Part shown: positions 15,373-23,653 of the stretch, in pieces
Numbering within the stretch: the stretch's first letter is position 1
How the letters are laid out: every line of letters starts with the position of its first letter
Assembly: GCA_963819845.1 (NCBI GenBank)
Contig: CAWFXQ010000002.1
Coordinates: 124,001-188,000, forward strand
Reading direction: 5' to 3'
From: DATAGF01 sp963819845
GTDB taxonomy: Bacteria > Actinomycetota > Thermoleophilia > Miltoncostaeales > Miltoncostaeaceae
Length of the DNA stretch: 64,000 nt
Program-made: the position numbers and the translations under genes
Notes under the pieces: generated by a model
What the model was told of the DNA's origin: nothing
Seen by the model: only the letters and a program-made list of their open reading frames with translations
Databases searched by the model: none

Positions 15373-17436
15373 CTACGCCGCCGCCGCGGCCGCCGCCTTC
15401 TCGGCCAGGTGCGCCGGCACCTGGGCGTAGTGGTCGAACTCCATCGTGTAGTCGCCCCGCCCGCCGGTCATGGCGCGCAGGTCGGGCGCGTAGCTGAGCA
15501 TCTCGGCCATCGGCACCTGCGCCTTGATGACCTCCATGCCCCCGCGCGCCTCCATCCCCTCGGGGTGGCCGCGGCGGGAGTTGAGGTCGCCCATCACGTC
15601 GCCGACGTGGTCGGAGGGGACCGAGACCTCCACCCGCATGATCGGCTCCAGCAGCACCGGCCCGGCCTTCTCGATGGCGGTCCGCACGCCCAGCGAGCCG
15701 GCGATCTTGAAGGCCATCTCGGAGGAGTCAACCGGGTGGTGCTTGCCGTCGTAGAGGGTCACCCGCAGGTCGACCACCGGATAGCCCGCCAGGCCCCCCT
15801 CGCGCAGCGCCTCCACCACGCCCTTCTCGACCGCCGGGATGAACGGCCGCGGGATCGCGCCGCCCACGACCTTGTCGACGAACTCGAAGCCGTCGCCCCG
15901 CGGCAGGGGCTCCACCCTGACCCAGCAGTCGCCGAACTGGCCGCGCCCGCCGCTCTGCTTCTTGTGCTTGCCCTCCGCCTCGGCGGTGCCCGTGATCGTC
16001 TCGCGGTAGGGCACGTGCGGCGGGGCCAGGTCCATGCCGACGCCGAAGCGGCGCTCGATGCGGTCGGCGATCACCTCCACGTGCATCTGCGACAGGCCGC
16101 CGACGAGGAAGTCGCCGGTCTGCTCGTCGCGGTGGACGTCGAGGGTCGGGTCCTCGTCGGTCATCCGCCGCAGGGCGGAGTGCATCTTGTCCTCGTCGGC
16201 CTGGGTGCGCGCCGTGACGGCGAAGCTCATCAGGGGCGGCGGGAACCGGACCGGCGGGAAGGCCACCGGGGCGCCGGTGGTGAGCACGTCGCCCGTGGCC
16301 ACGTCCTTCAGCTTGGCGACGGCGCCGATGTCGCCGGGGCCGATCTCCTGCAGCGACACGTGGTCCTTGCCCTGCAGCGTGAAGAGCTGGCCGATCCGCT
16401 CCTTGCCGCCGGTGCGCGCGCAGGTCGCGTGGCTGTCGCCGGGCAGCGTGCCCGTGACCACGCGCAGGAGGTTGATGCGGCCGCTGAACTGGTCGGCGAG
16501 GGTCTTGAAGCAGAGGGCCGTCATCGGCCCGTCCTCGGACAGGGCGATGGAGACCGACTCGCCCGAGGCCTCGTCGACCGCCTCGCGCGGCGCCGCGTCG
16601 GCGGGCGACGGCAGGCCTTCGGTGATGAGGTCGAGCGCCCGGTCCACGCCGACCGGCGCCGTGCCCGCCGCGCAGACCACGGGAAAGATCCGCCCCTCCT
16701 TGACGCCGGTCAGGATCGCGCCGATCAGCTCCCCGGTCGTGATCTCCTCGCCCTCGAGGTACTTCTCGATCAGGGCGTCGTCGTTCTCGGCGACGACGTC
16801 GATCAGCGCCTCGCGCGCCGCCTGGGCGGCCTCGGCGAGGTCGTCGGGGACCGGGCCGGTCGCGCCGGCGGGGGTGCCGGCGTCGTAGGTCGTCGCGGTC
16901 ATCGAGACCAGGTTGACGACGCCCCGGAACCCCGACTCGCTGCCGATCGGGATCTGGATCGCCACGGCCCCCGGCGCCAGCTCCTTGAGCGCGGCCATGG
17001 TGGCGTCGAAGTCGGCCCGCTCGCGGTCGAGCATGTTCACGACGGCGGCCCGCGGCAGCCCCAGCTCCTCGGCCCGGCTCCACATCCGCTCGGTCTGCAC
17101 CTCGACCCCGGCGGTGGCGTTGAGCACCATCAGCGCCGCGTTGACCGCGCGGAGCGCGGTGAGGGTGTCGCCCTGGAACGACGGCTCGCCGGGCGTGTCG
17201 ATGAGGTTCACCTTCACCTCGCCCCAGGTGAGGTGGCAGAGGGCGGCGGTGATGCTCATGGTGCGCCGGCGCTCGTCGTCGTCGTGGTCGGCGACCGTCG
17301 TGCCCTCCGCCACGCTGCCCAGCCGGTTCGTCTCCCCGGCCGCGAAGAGCATCGCCTCCACCAGGCTGGTCTTGCCGCTGCCGCGGTGCCCGAGCACCGC
17401 GACGTTGCGGATCTGTGCAGGGTCGGGATGGGCCAT
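15373..17436 (-). CDS. EF-G-like translation GTPase (EF-G2 type)
   Basis: A 687-residue five-domain EF-G paralogue. G1 is GHRGSGKT (16-23). G3 is DTPGE (80-84), so the catalytic His of EF-G (DTPGH) is Glu here. G4 is NMLD (134-137), lacking the Lys of NKxD. Domain IV retains SGGRGQFGD and GGAIPRPFIPAVEKGV, and domain V ends with TGGRGDYTMEFDHY. It probably binds the ribosome with altered GTP turnover; paralogues of this type are thought to act in specialised or stress translation. AGGAAAGG precedes the ATG. Sits between the sigma factor and Nif3 in one operon. Confidence 0.9.
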   Translation of the reverse strand: MAHPDPAQIRNVAVLGHRGSGKTSLVEAMLFAAGETNRLGSVAEGTTVADHDDDERRRTMSITAALCHLTWGEVKVNLIDTPGEPSFQGDTLTALRAVNAALMVLNATAGVEVQTERMWSRAEELGLPRAAVVNMLDRERADFDATMAALKELAPGAVAIQIPIGSESGFRGVVNLVSMTATTYDAGTPAGATGPVPDDLAEAAQAAREALIDVVAENDDALIEKYLEGEEITTGELIGAILTGVKEGRIFPVVCAAGTAPVGVDRALDLITEGLPSPADAAPREAVDEASGESVSIALSEDGPMTALCFKTLADQFSGRINLLRVVTGTLPGDSHATCARTGGKERIGQLFTLQGKDHVSLQEIGPGDIGAVAKLKDVATGDVLTTGAPVAFPPVRFPPPLMSFAVTARTQADEDKMHSALRRMTDEDPTLDVHRDEQTGDFLVGGLSQMHVEVIADRIERRFGVGMDLAPPHVPYRETITGTAEAEGKHKKQSGGRGQFGDCWVRVEPLPRGDGFEFVDKVVGGAIPRPFIPAVEKGVVEALREGGLAGYPVVDLRVTLYDGKHHPVDSSEMAFKIAGSLGVRTAIEKAGPVLLEPIMRVEVSVPSDHVGDVMGDLNSRRGHPEGMEARGGMEVIKAQVPMAEMLSYAPDLRAMTGGRGDYTMEFDHYAQVPAHLAEKAAAAAAA

Positions 17437-17484
17437 TGGCTCGTGCCTTTCCTGACAAACGGGAGAGGCAGTCTACCCCGCGAC

Positions 17485-18306
17485 TCAGGAGGCGTCAGCC
17501 TCGTCGTCGCCCTCGTGGAGGCGGCCCTTGAGCCGCAGCACGGCCTTGGTGTGGAGCTGGCTGATCCGGCTCTCGGTGACGCCCAGGATCTCGCCGATCG
17601 CCTTCAGGCTGAGGTTGTCGTAGTAGTAGAGGGCGATGACGATCCGCTCGCGCTCGGGCAGCCGGGCGATCGCGTCGGCAAGGGTGTCGCGCAGGTCGGC
17701 CACGTCCATCAGGTCGGCCGGGTCGCTCGCGCGCGCGTCGCCCAGCGTGTCCATCAGGGACACCGCCTCGCCCGCGCTCGAGACGGTCCACATCTCGTCG
17801 AGGGCCACGATCGACCCGTTGGAGATCTGGGTCAGGGCCTCCTGGAACTCGTCCATCTCCATGCCGAGCGCGCCCGCCAGCTCGTCGTCGGTCGGCGCCC
17901 GGTGGAGCTTCGCCTCGAGGGTGGCGGAGGCCTTCTCGATCTTGCGGGCGCGGGCCCGCACCGAGCGCGGCACCCAGTCGAGCGCGCGCAGCTCATCGAT
18001 GATCGCGCCCTTGACGCGCATGGCCGCGTAGGTCTCGAACTTCACCCGCCGCGCGGGGTCGAAGCGCTCGACCGCCGAGATCAGGCCCACGAGCCCGTAG
18101 GAGATGAGGTCGGCCTCGTCAACGTGCGGCGGCAGGGCGCTGCGCATGCGGCCGGCCACGTACTTCACCAGCGGGGCGTAGGTGAGGATGAGCCGGTCGC
18201 GCGCCTGGGGGTCGCCGCGCTCCTTGTACCGGCGCCAGAGGATGCGGAGCTCCTCGTCGCCCTGCGCGGCGCCGGCCGCGCCGCCGGAGAACGCGTCGCG
18301 GCTCAT
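17485..18306 (-). CDS. FliA/WhiG-family RNA polymerase sigma factor
   Basis: A 273-residue group 3 sigma factor. Region 2 runs from RDRLILTYAPLVKYVAGRM through DEADLISYGLVGLISAVERFD to FETYAAMRVKGAIIDELR, the FliA/WhiG signature. Region 3 (RKIEKASATLEAKLHRAPTD) and region 4 with HTH (LSLKAIGEILGVTESRISQL) are complete. WhiG directs sporulation and FliA flagellar genes; neither set is in the window, so its regulon is open. The stop is 48 bases before the EF-G-like ATG. Probably co-transcribed with the membrane protein upstream. Confidence 0.92.
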   Translation of the reverse strand: MSRDAFSGGAAGAAQGDEELRILWRRYKERGDPQARDRLILTYAPLVKYVAGRMRSALPPHVDEADLISYGLVGLISAVERFDPARRVKFETYAAMRVKGAIIDELRALDWVPRSVRARARKIEKASATLEAKLHRAPTDDELAGALGMEMDEFQEALTQISNGSIVALDEMWTVSSAGEAVSLMDTLGDARASDPADLMDVADLRDTLADAIARLPERERIVIALYYYDNLSLKAIGEILGVTESRISQLHTKAVLRLKGRLHEGDDEADAS

Positions 18307-18338
18307 TTCGTCAGTCTATGGACTCGGGCGGGCGCCGC

Positions 18339-18617
18339 TCACAGGGCGCGCCGGGAGCGCGACTCCGCCCGCGTGAGGATGGCGATGTCGAGCGCCGCGA
18401 ACACCGCGATCGCGGCCCCCATCGACAGCGCGAGAGCCGTGTTGTCGCTCCCCTGGCCGATCACGACGGCGATCACGATCGTGCCGCCGAACCAGATCAG
18501 CGCCCGGCCCAGGCGGTTGGCGTACGCGTGGCCCAGCCCGGGCAGGAGCAGGCTGAGCAGGACCGCGATGACCATCGCGCGCCGTCCGGTGCGCGGCGGC
18601 GCCTGGCGCAGGCTCAC
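18339..18617 (-). CDS. Small membrane protein (about 92 aa)
   Basis: Two or three hydrophobic helices: AVLLSLLLPGLGHAYANRLGRALIWF, then IVIAVVIG, then a third stretch ending in a basic tail. The PGLGHAYANR turn resembles small TM2-like membrane proteins. GTG 18617 overlaps the TGA of the MBL gene (GTGA), which implies coupled translation; ATG 18575 is an alternative giving 78 residues. Function unknown; its place ahead of the sigma factor could mean a regulatory role, but nothing shows it. Confidence 0.7.
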   Translation of the reverse strand: MSLRQAPPRTGRRAMVIAVLLSLLLPGLGHAYANRLGRALIWFGGTIVIAVVIGQGSDNTALALSMGAAIAVFAALDIAILTRAESRSRRAL

Positions 18618-19405
18618 GCGGCGACGGCCTCCCCCTGGACGGCCCACGCCACCGGCCCGGCGAACCGCTCGCGCGCGGCCGCCGCGGCCGCGTCGCGATC
18701 CTGCTCGGGGAAGCAGTGGGTCAGCAGCAGGCGCCCGGCGCCGGCGCGGGCCGCGATGCCCCCGGCCTGGGCGCCGTTGAGGTGGGGCACGCCCGGCGGC
18801 ACGTCGCCGGCCCCGAACGAGCACTCGCACAGCAGCACGTCGGCGCCCCGCGCCAGGGCGGGCAGCTCGTCGTTGTCGGCGCAGTCGGCCCCGAAGCACA
18901 CGGCGCCGCCGCCCGCCTCGACCCGGAGGGCGAAGGTGGGCGGCAGGTGGGGCACCTGGCGGTAGCGCAGCGTCACCCCGCCGCCGAGGTCGCGCTCGCC
19001 GTCCGTGCCGGTGAGCTCCTCGAAGCGCATCACCTCGTCCCAGGCGTCCGCGCCGCCGAAGCCCACCAGCCGCTCGCGCAGCCCCGGCGGCCCCAGCACG
19101 CGCAGCGCGACGCGCCGCCCCGGCCCGTAGGCGAGGTAGACCCGCAGCGCCAGCAGGTTAACGCAGTGGTCGGCGTGCAGGTGGGTCACCGCCAGCGCGT
19201 CGAGCTCCTCCGGGCGGATCAGCTCCTGCAGCCGGTTCAGCGCCCCCGAGCCGAGGTCGAGGGCGACCGCCCGGTCGCCCGCGCGCACCAAGTAGCAGCT
19301 CTGCGCCTCCCCCGGCCGGGCGTACGCCGCCCCCACGCCCACGGGCACGAGGACGGGCCGCGGCGCCGTCACGTGCGCTCCGGTCGCCCGCGCATCGCGG
19401 GTCAT
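18614..19405 (-). CDS. MBL-fold metallohydrolase, RNase Z/cAMP-phosphodiesterase-like
   Basis: A 263-residue metallo-beta-lactamase-fold protein. The motif VTHLHADHC (about residues 73-81) is the HxHxDH zinc site. FGADCADN supplies the bridging Asp, LCECSFG and LLLTHCFPE the remaining ligands; the last two resemble RNase Z and its paralogues. Probably a hydrolase of phosphodiesters or an organic ester. First gene of the five-gene operon. The ATG is only 14 bases from the divergent lipoprotein ATG. Confidence 0.82.
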   Translation of the reverse strand: MTRDARATGAHVTAPRPVLVPVGVGAAYARPGEAQSCYLVRAGDRAVALDLGSGALNRLQELIRPEELDALAVTHLHADHCVNLLALRVYLAYGPGRRVALRVLGPPGLRERLVGFGGADAWDEVMRFEELTGTDGERDLGGGVTLRYRQVPHLPPTFALRVEAGGGAVCFGADCADNDELPALARGADVLLCECSFGAGDVPPGVPHLNGAQAGGIAARAGAGRLLLTHCFPEQDRDAAAAAARERFAGPVAWAVQGEAVAA

Positions 19406-19419
19406 GCTATACCGCGGCC

Positions 19420-20269
19420 ATGGCGCGCCCCCTCCGCCGGCTGCTCGGGACGGCCCTTGTCGTCGCGCTCGCCGCGGGCCTGGCGGCCGGGTGCGGCGGG
19501 GACGGCGGCGGCGGCGAGGACCGGGCCGAGGGAGTGCCGCCCGCGGACCTGCTCGCCCAGAGCGCCGACGCCGCCGAGGCGGCGGGCCCGTTCCGCATCG
19601 CCCTCGAGGTGACCGGCGAGATCGACCTCACCGACGCGTCGGCGGTGCCCGGCGGCAACCTGCTCAACGGCCCCCTCGACATCTCGGGCGAGGGCCCGGT
19701 CGACCCGCCCGACGCGGCCTCGATCGACGCCGCCATCGAGGTCTCCGGGCTGCCGCTGCAGGTCAACGTCACCCGGGTCGGCGACGAGGTCTTCGTCGGC
19801 GCCCTGGGCCAGGACTTCCGCGTCGCCCTCCCCGCCGAGCAGGTGGCGCTGCTCGACCTCGGCGCCCTCTACCCCACCCTGGTCAACTGGACCGTGAACC
19901 CGGTCGAGGAGGGCCGCGAGGAGATCGACGGCACCGACACGGTGAAGGTGACGGGCGAGATCGACGCCCAGCAGGCGCTCGCCGGCCTTGCGCCGCTGCT
20001 GGGCGCCGACGCGCCGGCGGCCGCGGAGGCCCGCGCGGCGCTGCGCGCGGGCCGGGTGGAGTTCTGGATCGCCACCGCCGACCTGCTGCCGCGGCGGCTG
20101 CACCTCGTGCTGGACGCCGACGCCGCCGGCATCGCCGACGGGGTCGGCCAGGTCGCCATCGACCTGACGGCCGACCTCACCGAGTGGGGCCAGGCGGTCG
20201 AACATCCCGGTCCCGGCGGACGCGCAGGAGCTCGACCCGAACCAGCTCGGCGGCCTGTTCGGGGGCTGA
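19420..20269 (+). pseudogene. LppX/LprG-like lipoprotein, frameshifted near the C-terminus
   Basis: A lipoprotein signal peptide ends in the lipobox AAGC (lipidated Cys about residue 25). A domain of LppX/LprAFG type follows, with GQDFRVALP and LPRRLHLVLDADAAG. The frame reads correctly to EWGQAVE (residue 261); then one extra base within 20200-20203 throws it out. Removing C20203 restores VEIPVPADAQELDPNQLGGL and a TGA at 20267-20269, a typical end for this family (282 residues). As written the frame continues to 20379 in a nonsense tail. Intact members carry lipids or glycolipids at the outer face of the membrane. Either a sequencing/assembly indel or a true mutation. Confidence 0.8.
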
Positions 20270-20270
20270 G

Positions 20271-20299
20271 GCCCCGCCGGACGCCCGGCCCGGCGGGGC
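20271..20299. terminator. Bidirectional terminator hairpin
   Basis: GCCCCGCCGG (20271-20280) pairs perfectly with CCGGCGGGGC (20290-20299) around 9 bases. It lies immediately after the restored stop of the lipoprotein gene (20269) and before the convergent stop at 20312, supporting 20269 as the true end. Confidence 0.75.
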
Positions 20300-20309
20300 A
20301 TCCGCTCGG

Positions 20310-20977
20310 TCATCCCGCCTTCGTGATGTCCTGGACCTCGAGGGCGGTGATCTTCATGTCGCTGACCTCGCTGTCCTGAAACTGCAGCGAGGTGCACCGC
20401 AGGGCGACGCGCGGGTTCTTGAGCCGCTTGGGGACGGCCGCCGACAGCGCCATGGCCTCGAACTCGCCGGGCGTGAACTCGCGGGACAGCCGCGACGCGG
20501 CGGTGTCGAGGACGCCGCTGCGCGCGGTGCTCCCGTCGATGACGAGGCCGCAGTCGTTGCGCTTGTCGTCGGGGATGTCCTGGCCCCTGACCACGACCTT
20601 GGCCTGGACGAACCAGTCGCGCTTCGGGATCGCCGAGGCCGGGCCGCCCCGCCCGCCGACGGCTCGACCGGCGTGTTGAGCGCCAGGGTGAGGAGGTTGG
20701 GGCAGTTCAGCAGGTCGCTGCCGCAGTCCTCCAGGTCCACCAGCGGATTGCTCTCGGCAACGAGCAGGTGGGGGGTGCCGGCGCCGTCCTTGAGCTTGGC
20801 CCCGCTCACCGCGGAGTCGGCGAGATCGACGGTCTTCACCTCGCCGTTCTTGATGTTGGCGCTGCGCACCTCGTTGAGCGCGACGCCCGCGTACGCGCCG
20901 CCTCCGAGGGCGACGAACAGGGCGACGGTCGCGAGGATCATCGCCGGAGAGACTCTCATCGGACGTGACCGGCTCAT
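20310..20977 (-). pseudogene. Secreted protein with NIKNGEVKT-type N-terminus, frameshifted
   Basis: The N-terminus MSRSRPMRVSPAMILATVA leads into a membrane/signal helix and then VRSANIKNGEVKTVDLADSA, a motif seen in many secreted Solirubrobacterales proteins of unknown function. The frame is good from 20977 to about 20650, then the sense frame moves: SAIPKRDWFVQAKVVVRGQ to the end VQDITKAG and a TGA at 20310-20312. One missing G in the run at 20647-20650 accounts for it and gives 222 residues. AGGAGGT precedes the ATG. Paired head-on with another frameshifted gene. Confidence 0.78.
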
Positions 20978-21094
20978 GGCTCACTGACCTCCTGTCGACG
21001 AGCGGGCCGGGGCCGTGTCTCCGGCGACGTCTCGTGACACTGAGGACTCCCCGCCCGGCCCGGTCATTCCCGGGCGGCGGGCACCCGCGCGAGC

Positions 21095-21544
21095 TCAGCC
21101 GGGCTCGCCGCGCTCGATCCGGCCCAGCAGGTCCACGTTGCGGAGGTCGAACTCCTCGTCGCCGTCGGGCTCTGAGAGGAAGGCCTCGAGGATCTCGCGG
21201 CCCATCGGCGGGCTGGTGGAGCGCAGCGACAGCGCGAGGACGTTGGCGTGGTTGTACTTGCGCGCCCCGCGGGCGGTCTCGGCGTCGATGCACAGGGCCG
21301 CGCGGACGCCCTCGACCTTGTTGGCGGCGATCGACGCGCCCGTGCCGGTCCAGCAGCACACCACCCCGCGCTCGGCGGCGCCCTCGGCCACCCGGCGGGC
21401 CACGGCCGCGCTGGCCTCGACCCACTCCTCGCGGCCCCCCGCGGGCGGGCCGTGGAGCTCCACCTCGTGCCCGGCCTCGCGCAGGGCGGCCACCACCTCG
21501 TCGACCAGCGGGGTGACCTCGTCCGATCCGACCGCGACGCGCAT
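21095..21544 (-). CDS. RpiB/LacA/LacB family sugar-phosphate isomerase
   Basis: A 149-residue Rossmann-like isomerase. VCCWTGTGASIAANKVEGVRA (about residues 62-82) holds the catalytic Cys and the anion-binding loop of RpiB. HANVLALSLRSTSPPMGREI corresponds to the family's NDAN-type loop. RpiB interconverts ribose 5-phosphate and ribulose 5-phosphate; related LacAB and ribulose/erythrose-phosphate isomerases cannot be excluded, since the usual CGTG is CWTG here. ATG 21544 is 20 bases from the divergent MBL gene. Confidence 0.85.
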   Translation of the reverse strand: MRVAVGSDEVTPLVDEVVAALREAGHEVELHGPPAGGREEWVEASAAVARRVAEGAAERGVVCCWTGTGASIAANKVEGVRAALCIDAETARGARKYNHANVLALSLRSTSPPMGREILEAFLSEPDGDEEFDLRNVDLLGRIERGEPG

Positions 21545-21564
21545 ACGCCGCTAGTCTCGCAGGA

Positions 21565-22200
21565 GTGATCCTGCGCGGCGGTACCTTCGGCCCCGTGGCC
21601 ACGAACACCTACGTCGTCGCCGACGCGCGGGGCGGGTCGGCCTGGGTCGTCGACCCCGCGATGGGCAGCCGCGCGTGGGTCGAGGAGACCCTGCGCCGGC
21701 TCGAGGCGACGCCGGTCGCGGTGCTCGACACCCACGGCCACTGGGATCACGTCGTCGAGAACCACGTCTGGGCCGAGGCGGGCCTGCCGGTCTGGGTCGG
21801 CGCCGGCGACGAGGACTGGCTCGAGGCGCCCGCGCCCTTCAACCCGGCCCTGTTCGGCCACCCGCCGCCCACGCCAGGCGTCACGCCGGCCCGCGTCCTG
21901 CAGGACGGCGACGTCCTGGAGCTCGGCGACCTGCGCTTCCGCCTCATCGCCGCCCCCGGCCACTCGCCGGGCTGCATGGTGGCGCTGCTGGAGGGCGGCG
22001 AGGACGCCCTGGTGGGCGACCTCGTCTTCGCCCAGGGGATCGGCCGCACCGACTTCCCGCGCAGCGACCACGCCGCGATGATGCGCAGCCTCGAGCGCCT
22101 CTTCGACGAGGTCCCCCGCGAGACCCGCATCCACCCCGGCCACGGGCCCTGGGGCGTCACGCTCGGCGAGGCCGAGCCCTACGCGCGGATGTTCATGTGA
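21565..22200 (+). CDS. MBL-fold hydrolase, glyoxalase II-like
   Basis: A 211-residue MBL protein. NTYVVADARGGSAWVVDP opens the fold; LDTHGHWDHV (about 54-63) is the HxHxDH site. AAPGHSPGCMV and FAQGIGRTDFPRSD, then IHPGHGPWGV, give the remaining ligands in the order of glyoxalase II-like hydrolases. It probably hydrolyses a thioester. The start is GTG 21565; the 3' end overlaps the Mrp gene by 4 bases (GTGA), so the two are translationally coupled. Confidence 0.88.
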   Translation: MILRGGTFGPVATNTYVVADARGGSAWVVDPAMGSRAWVEETLRRLEATPVAVLDTHGHWDHVVENHVWAEAGLPVWVGAGDEDWLEAPAPFNPALFGHPPPTPGVTPARVLQDGDVLELGDLRFRLIAAPGHSPGCMVALLEGGEDALVGDLVFAQGIGRTDFPRSDHAAMMRSLERLFDEVPRETRIHPGHGPWGVTLGEAEPYARMFM

Positions 22201-23285
22201 CCGCACCGGTCACCAGGGACGCCGCCCTCGCCGCCCTGCGCGAGGTCCACGACCCGGAGCTGCACCGCAGCATCGTCGACCTGGGCATGGTCGGCGACCT
22301 CGAGGTCCGCGACGGCCGCGTCGTCGTCGCGATCCGCCTCACCGTCGCCGGTTGCCCGCTGAAGGCCGAGATCCAGCGCCGGGTCAGCGAGGCCCTGGCG
22401 CCGCTGCCCGGGGTCGAGGCCGTCCACGTGACCATGGACGTCATGACCGACGAGGAGCGGCGGTCGCTGCGGGCCGGCCTCGGCCGCGAGGAGCGCCCCT
22501 CCCCCTTCCAGGAGGGCAGCGCGACGACGGTGATCGGGATCGCCTCGGGCAAGGGCGGCGTCGGCAAGTCGAGCGTCACCGCCAACCTGGCGCTCGCGCT
22601 CGCCGCGCGCGGCGCGACCGTGGGGGTGCTCGACGCCGACGTCTACGGCTACTCGATCCCGCGCATGATGGGCGTCACGCGCCCCGCCGTGGCGGTCGAC
22701 GACCTGATGCTGCCCGTCGAGTCGCACGGCGTGCGCCTGATGTCGATCGGCTTCCTCACCGAGGAGGACAGCCCGGTCATCTGGCGCGGGCCCATGCTGC
22801 ACAAGGCGCTCACGAGCTTCGTCACCGAGGTCTGGTGGGACGAGCCCGACTACCTGCTGGTTGACCTCCCGCCCGGGACCGGCGACGTCGCCATCTCGAT
22901 CGCCCAGCTCCTGCCGACGGCCTCGCTGGTGATCGTGACCACCCCCCAGCTGGCGGCCCAGCGGGTCGCGCGCCGGGCGGCGGCGATGGCGGCCCGCGTC
23001 AACCTCCCGGTCGCCGGGGTCATCGAGAACATGAGCTGGTTCGTGGCCCCCGACACCGGCGTCCGCTACGAGATCTTCGCCGGCGGAGGCGGCGAGCTGC
23101 TGGCGGCCGAGCTGGGGGTGCCTCTGCTGGCCCAGGTGCCGCTGGAGCCCGCGGTCGCCCGGGCCGGGGATGCCGGGCTGCCCGTGGTGGCGTCCGACCC
23201 CGAGAGCGCCGCCGCGCGGGCGCTTCAGGAGGCCGCCGAGGGCGTCGTGGCCGCGGTGCGGGGGGCGTCGGCGACGACCTCATGA
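22197..23285 (+). CDS. mrp: Mrp/NBP35-family iron-sulfur carrier ATPase
   Basis: A 362-residue P-loop protein. The N-terminal DUF59/MIP18 domain (about 1-90: VHDPELHRSIVDLGMV, AGCPLKAEI) is followed by the ATPase with deviant Walker A IASGKGGVGKSS (about 113-124), LLVDLPPGTGDV and NMSWF. The Cys-x2-Cys that normally follows NMS in Mrp/ApbC and bridges the cluster is absent; the segment reads WFVAPDTGVRYEIF. The GTG overlaps the preceding stop. It likely takes part in Fe-S cluster delivery, matching the ferredoxin downstream and the Suf operon 8 kb away, but cluster binding by the usual residues is not possible. Confidence 0.92.
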   Translation: MTAPVTRDAALAALREVHDPELHRSIVDLGMVGDLEVRDGRVVVAIRLTVAGCPLKAEIQRRVSEALAPLPGVEAVHVTMDVMTDEERRSLRAGLGREERPSPFQEGSATTVIGIASGKGGVGKSSVTANLALALAARGATVGVLDADVYGYSIPRMMGVTRPAVAVDDLMLPVESHGVRLMSIGFLTEEDSPVIWRGPMLHKALTSFVTEVWWDEPDYLLVDLPPGTGDVAISIAQLLPTASLVIVTTPQLAAQRVARRAAAMAARVNLPVAGVIENMSWFVAPDTGVRYEIFAGGGGELLAAELGVPLLAQVPLEPAVARAGDAGLPVVASDPESAAARALQEAAEGVVAAVRGASATTS

Positions 23286-23341
23286 CCGCCGGCCCCCGCT
23301 GCTAGCATCCCCGGTCCCCCCGACCGCCAGAGGATCGCTGA

Positions 23342-23653
23342 ATGACCTACATCATCACGGAGCCGTGCATCGGCACCAAGGACAATTCCTGCGCGGACGT
23401 CTGCCCGGTCGACTGCATCCACCCCGCCCCGGGCGAGGAGCACCACGACGAGGCGACGATGCTCTACATCGACCCGGCCGAGTGCATCGACTGCGACGCG
23501 TGCGTAGAGGCGTGCCCGGTGGACGCCACGATGGCCGAGGACGACGTGCCCGACCAGTGGGAGGTCTTCAAGGAGATCAACAAGGTCTACTTCGAGGAGG
23601 GCCACGCGGCCGGCGAGAAGATGGTCGCCGACTACCTCGCCGCCAAGGCCTAG
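23342..23653 (+). CDS. fdxA: 7Fe/8Fe ferredoxin (FdxA type)
   Basis: A 103-residue ferredoxin. Cysteines at 9, 17, 21 and 25, then 48, 51, 54 and 58 followed by Pro, follow the pattern of seven-iron ferredoxins such as FdxA, with a 3Fe-4S and a 4Fe-4S centre. It is a soluble electron carrier. ATG 23342 follows AGAGGATC. The stop shares a CTAG with the convergent gene. The position right after mrp suggests either a client or a partner of cluster delivery. Confidence 0.92.
   Translation: MTYIITEPCIGTKDNSCADVCPVDCIHPAPGEEHHDEATMLYIDPAECIDCDACVEACPVDATMAEDDVPDQWEVFKEINKVYFEEGHAAGEKMVADYLAAKA

Noticed and set aside
15409..18780. A 1123-codon plus-strand open frame
   Set aside because: Antisense to the EF-G-like and sigma-factor genes; composition is Arg/His/Gly-rich with no domain.
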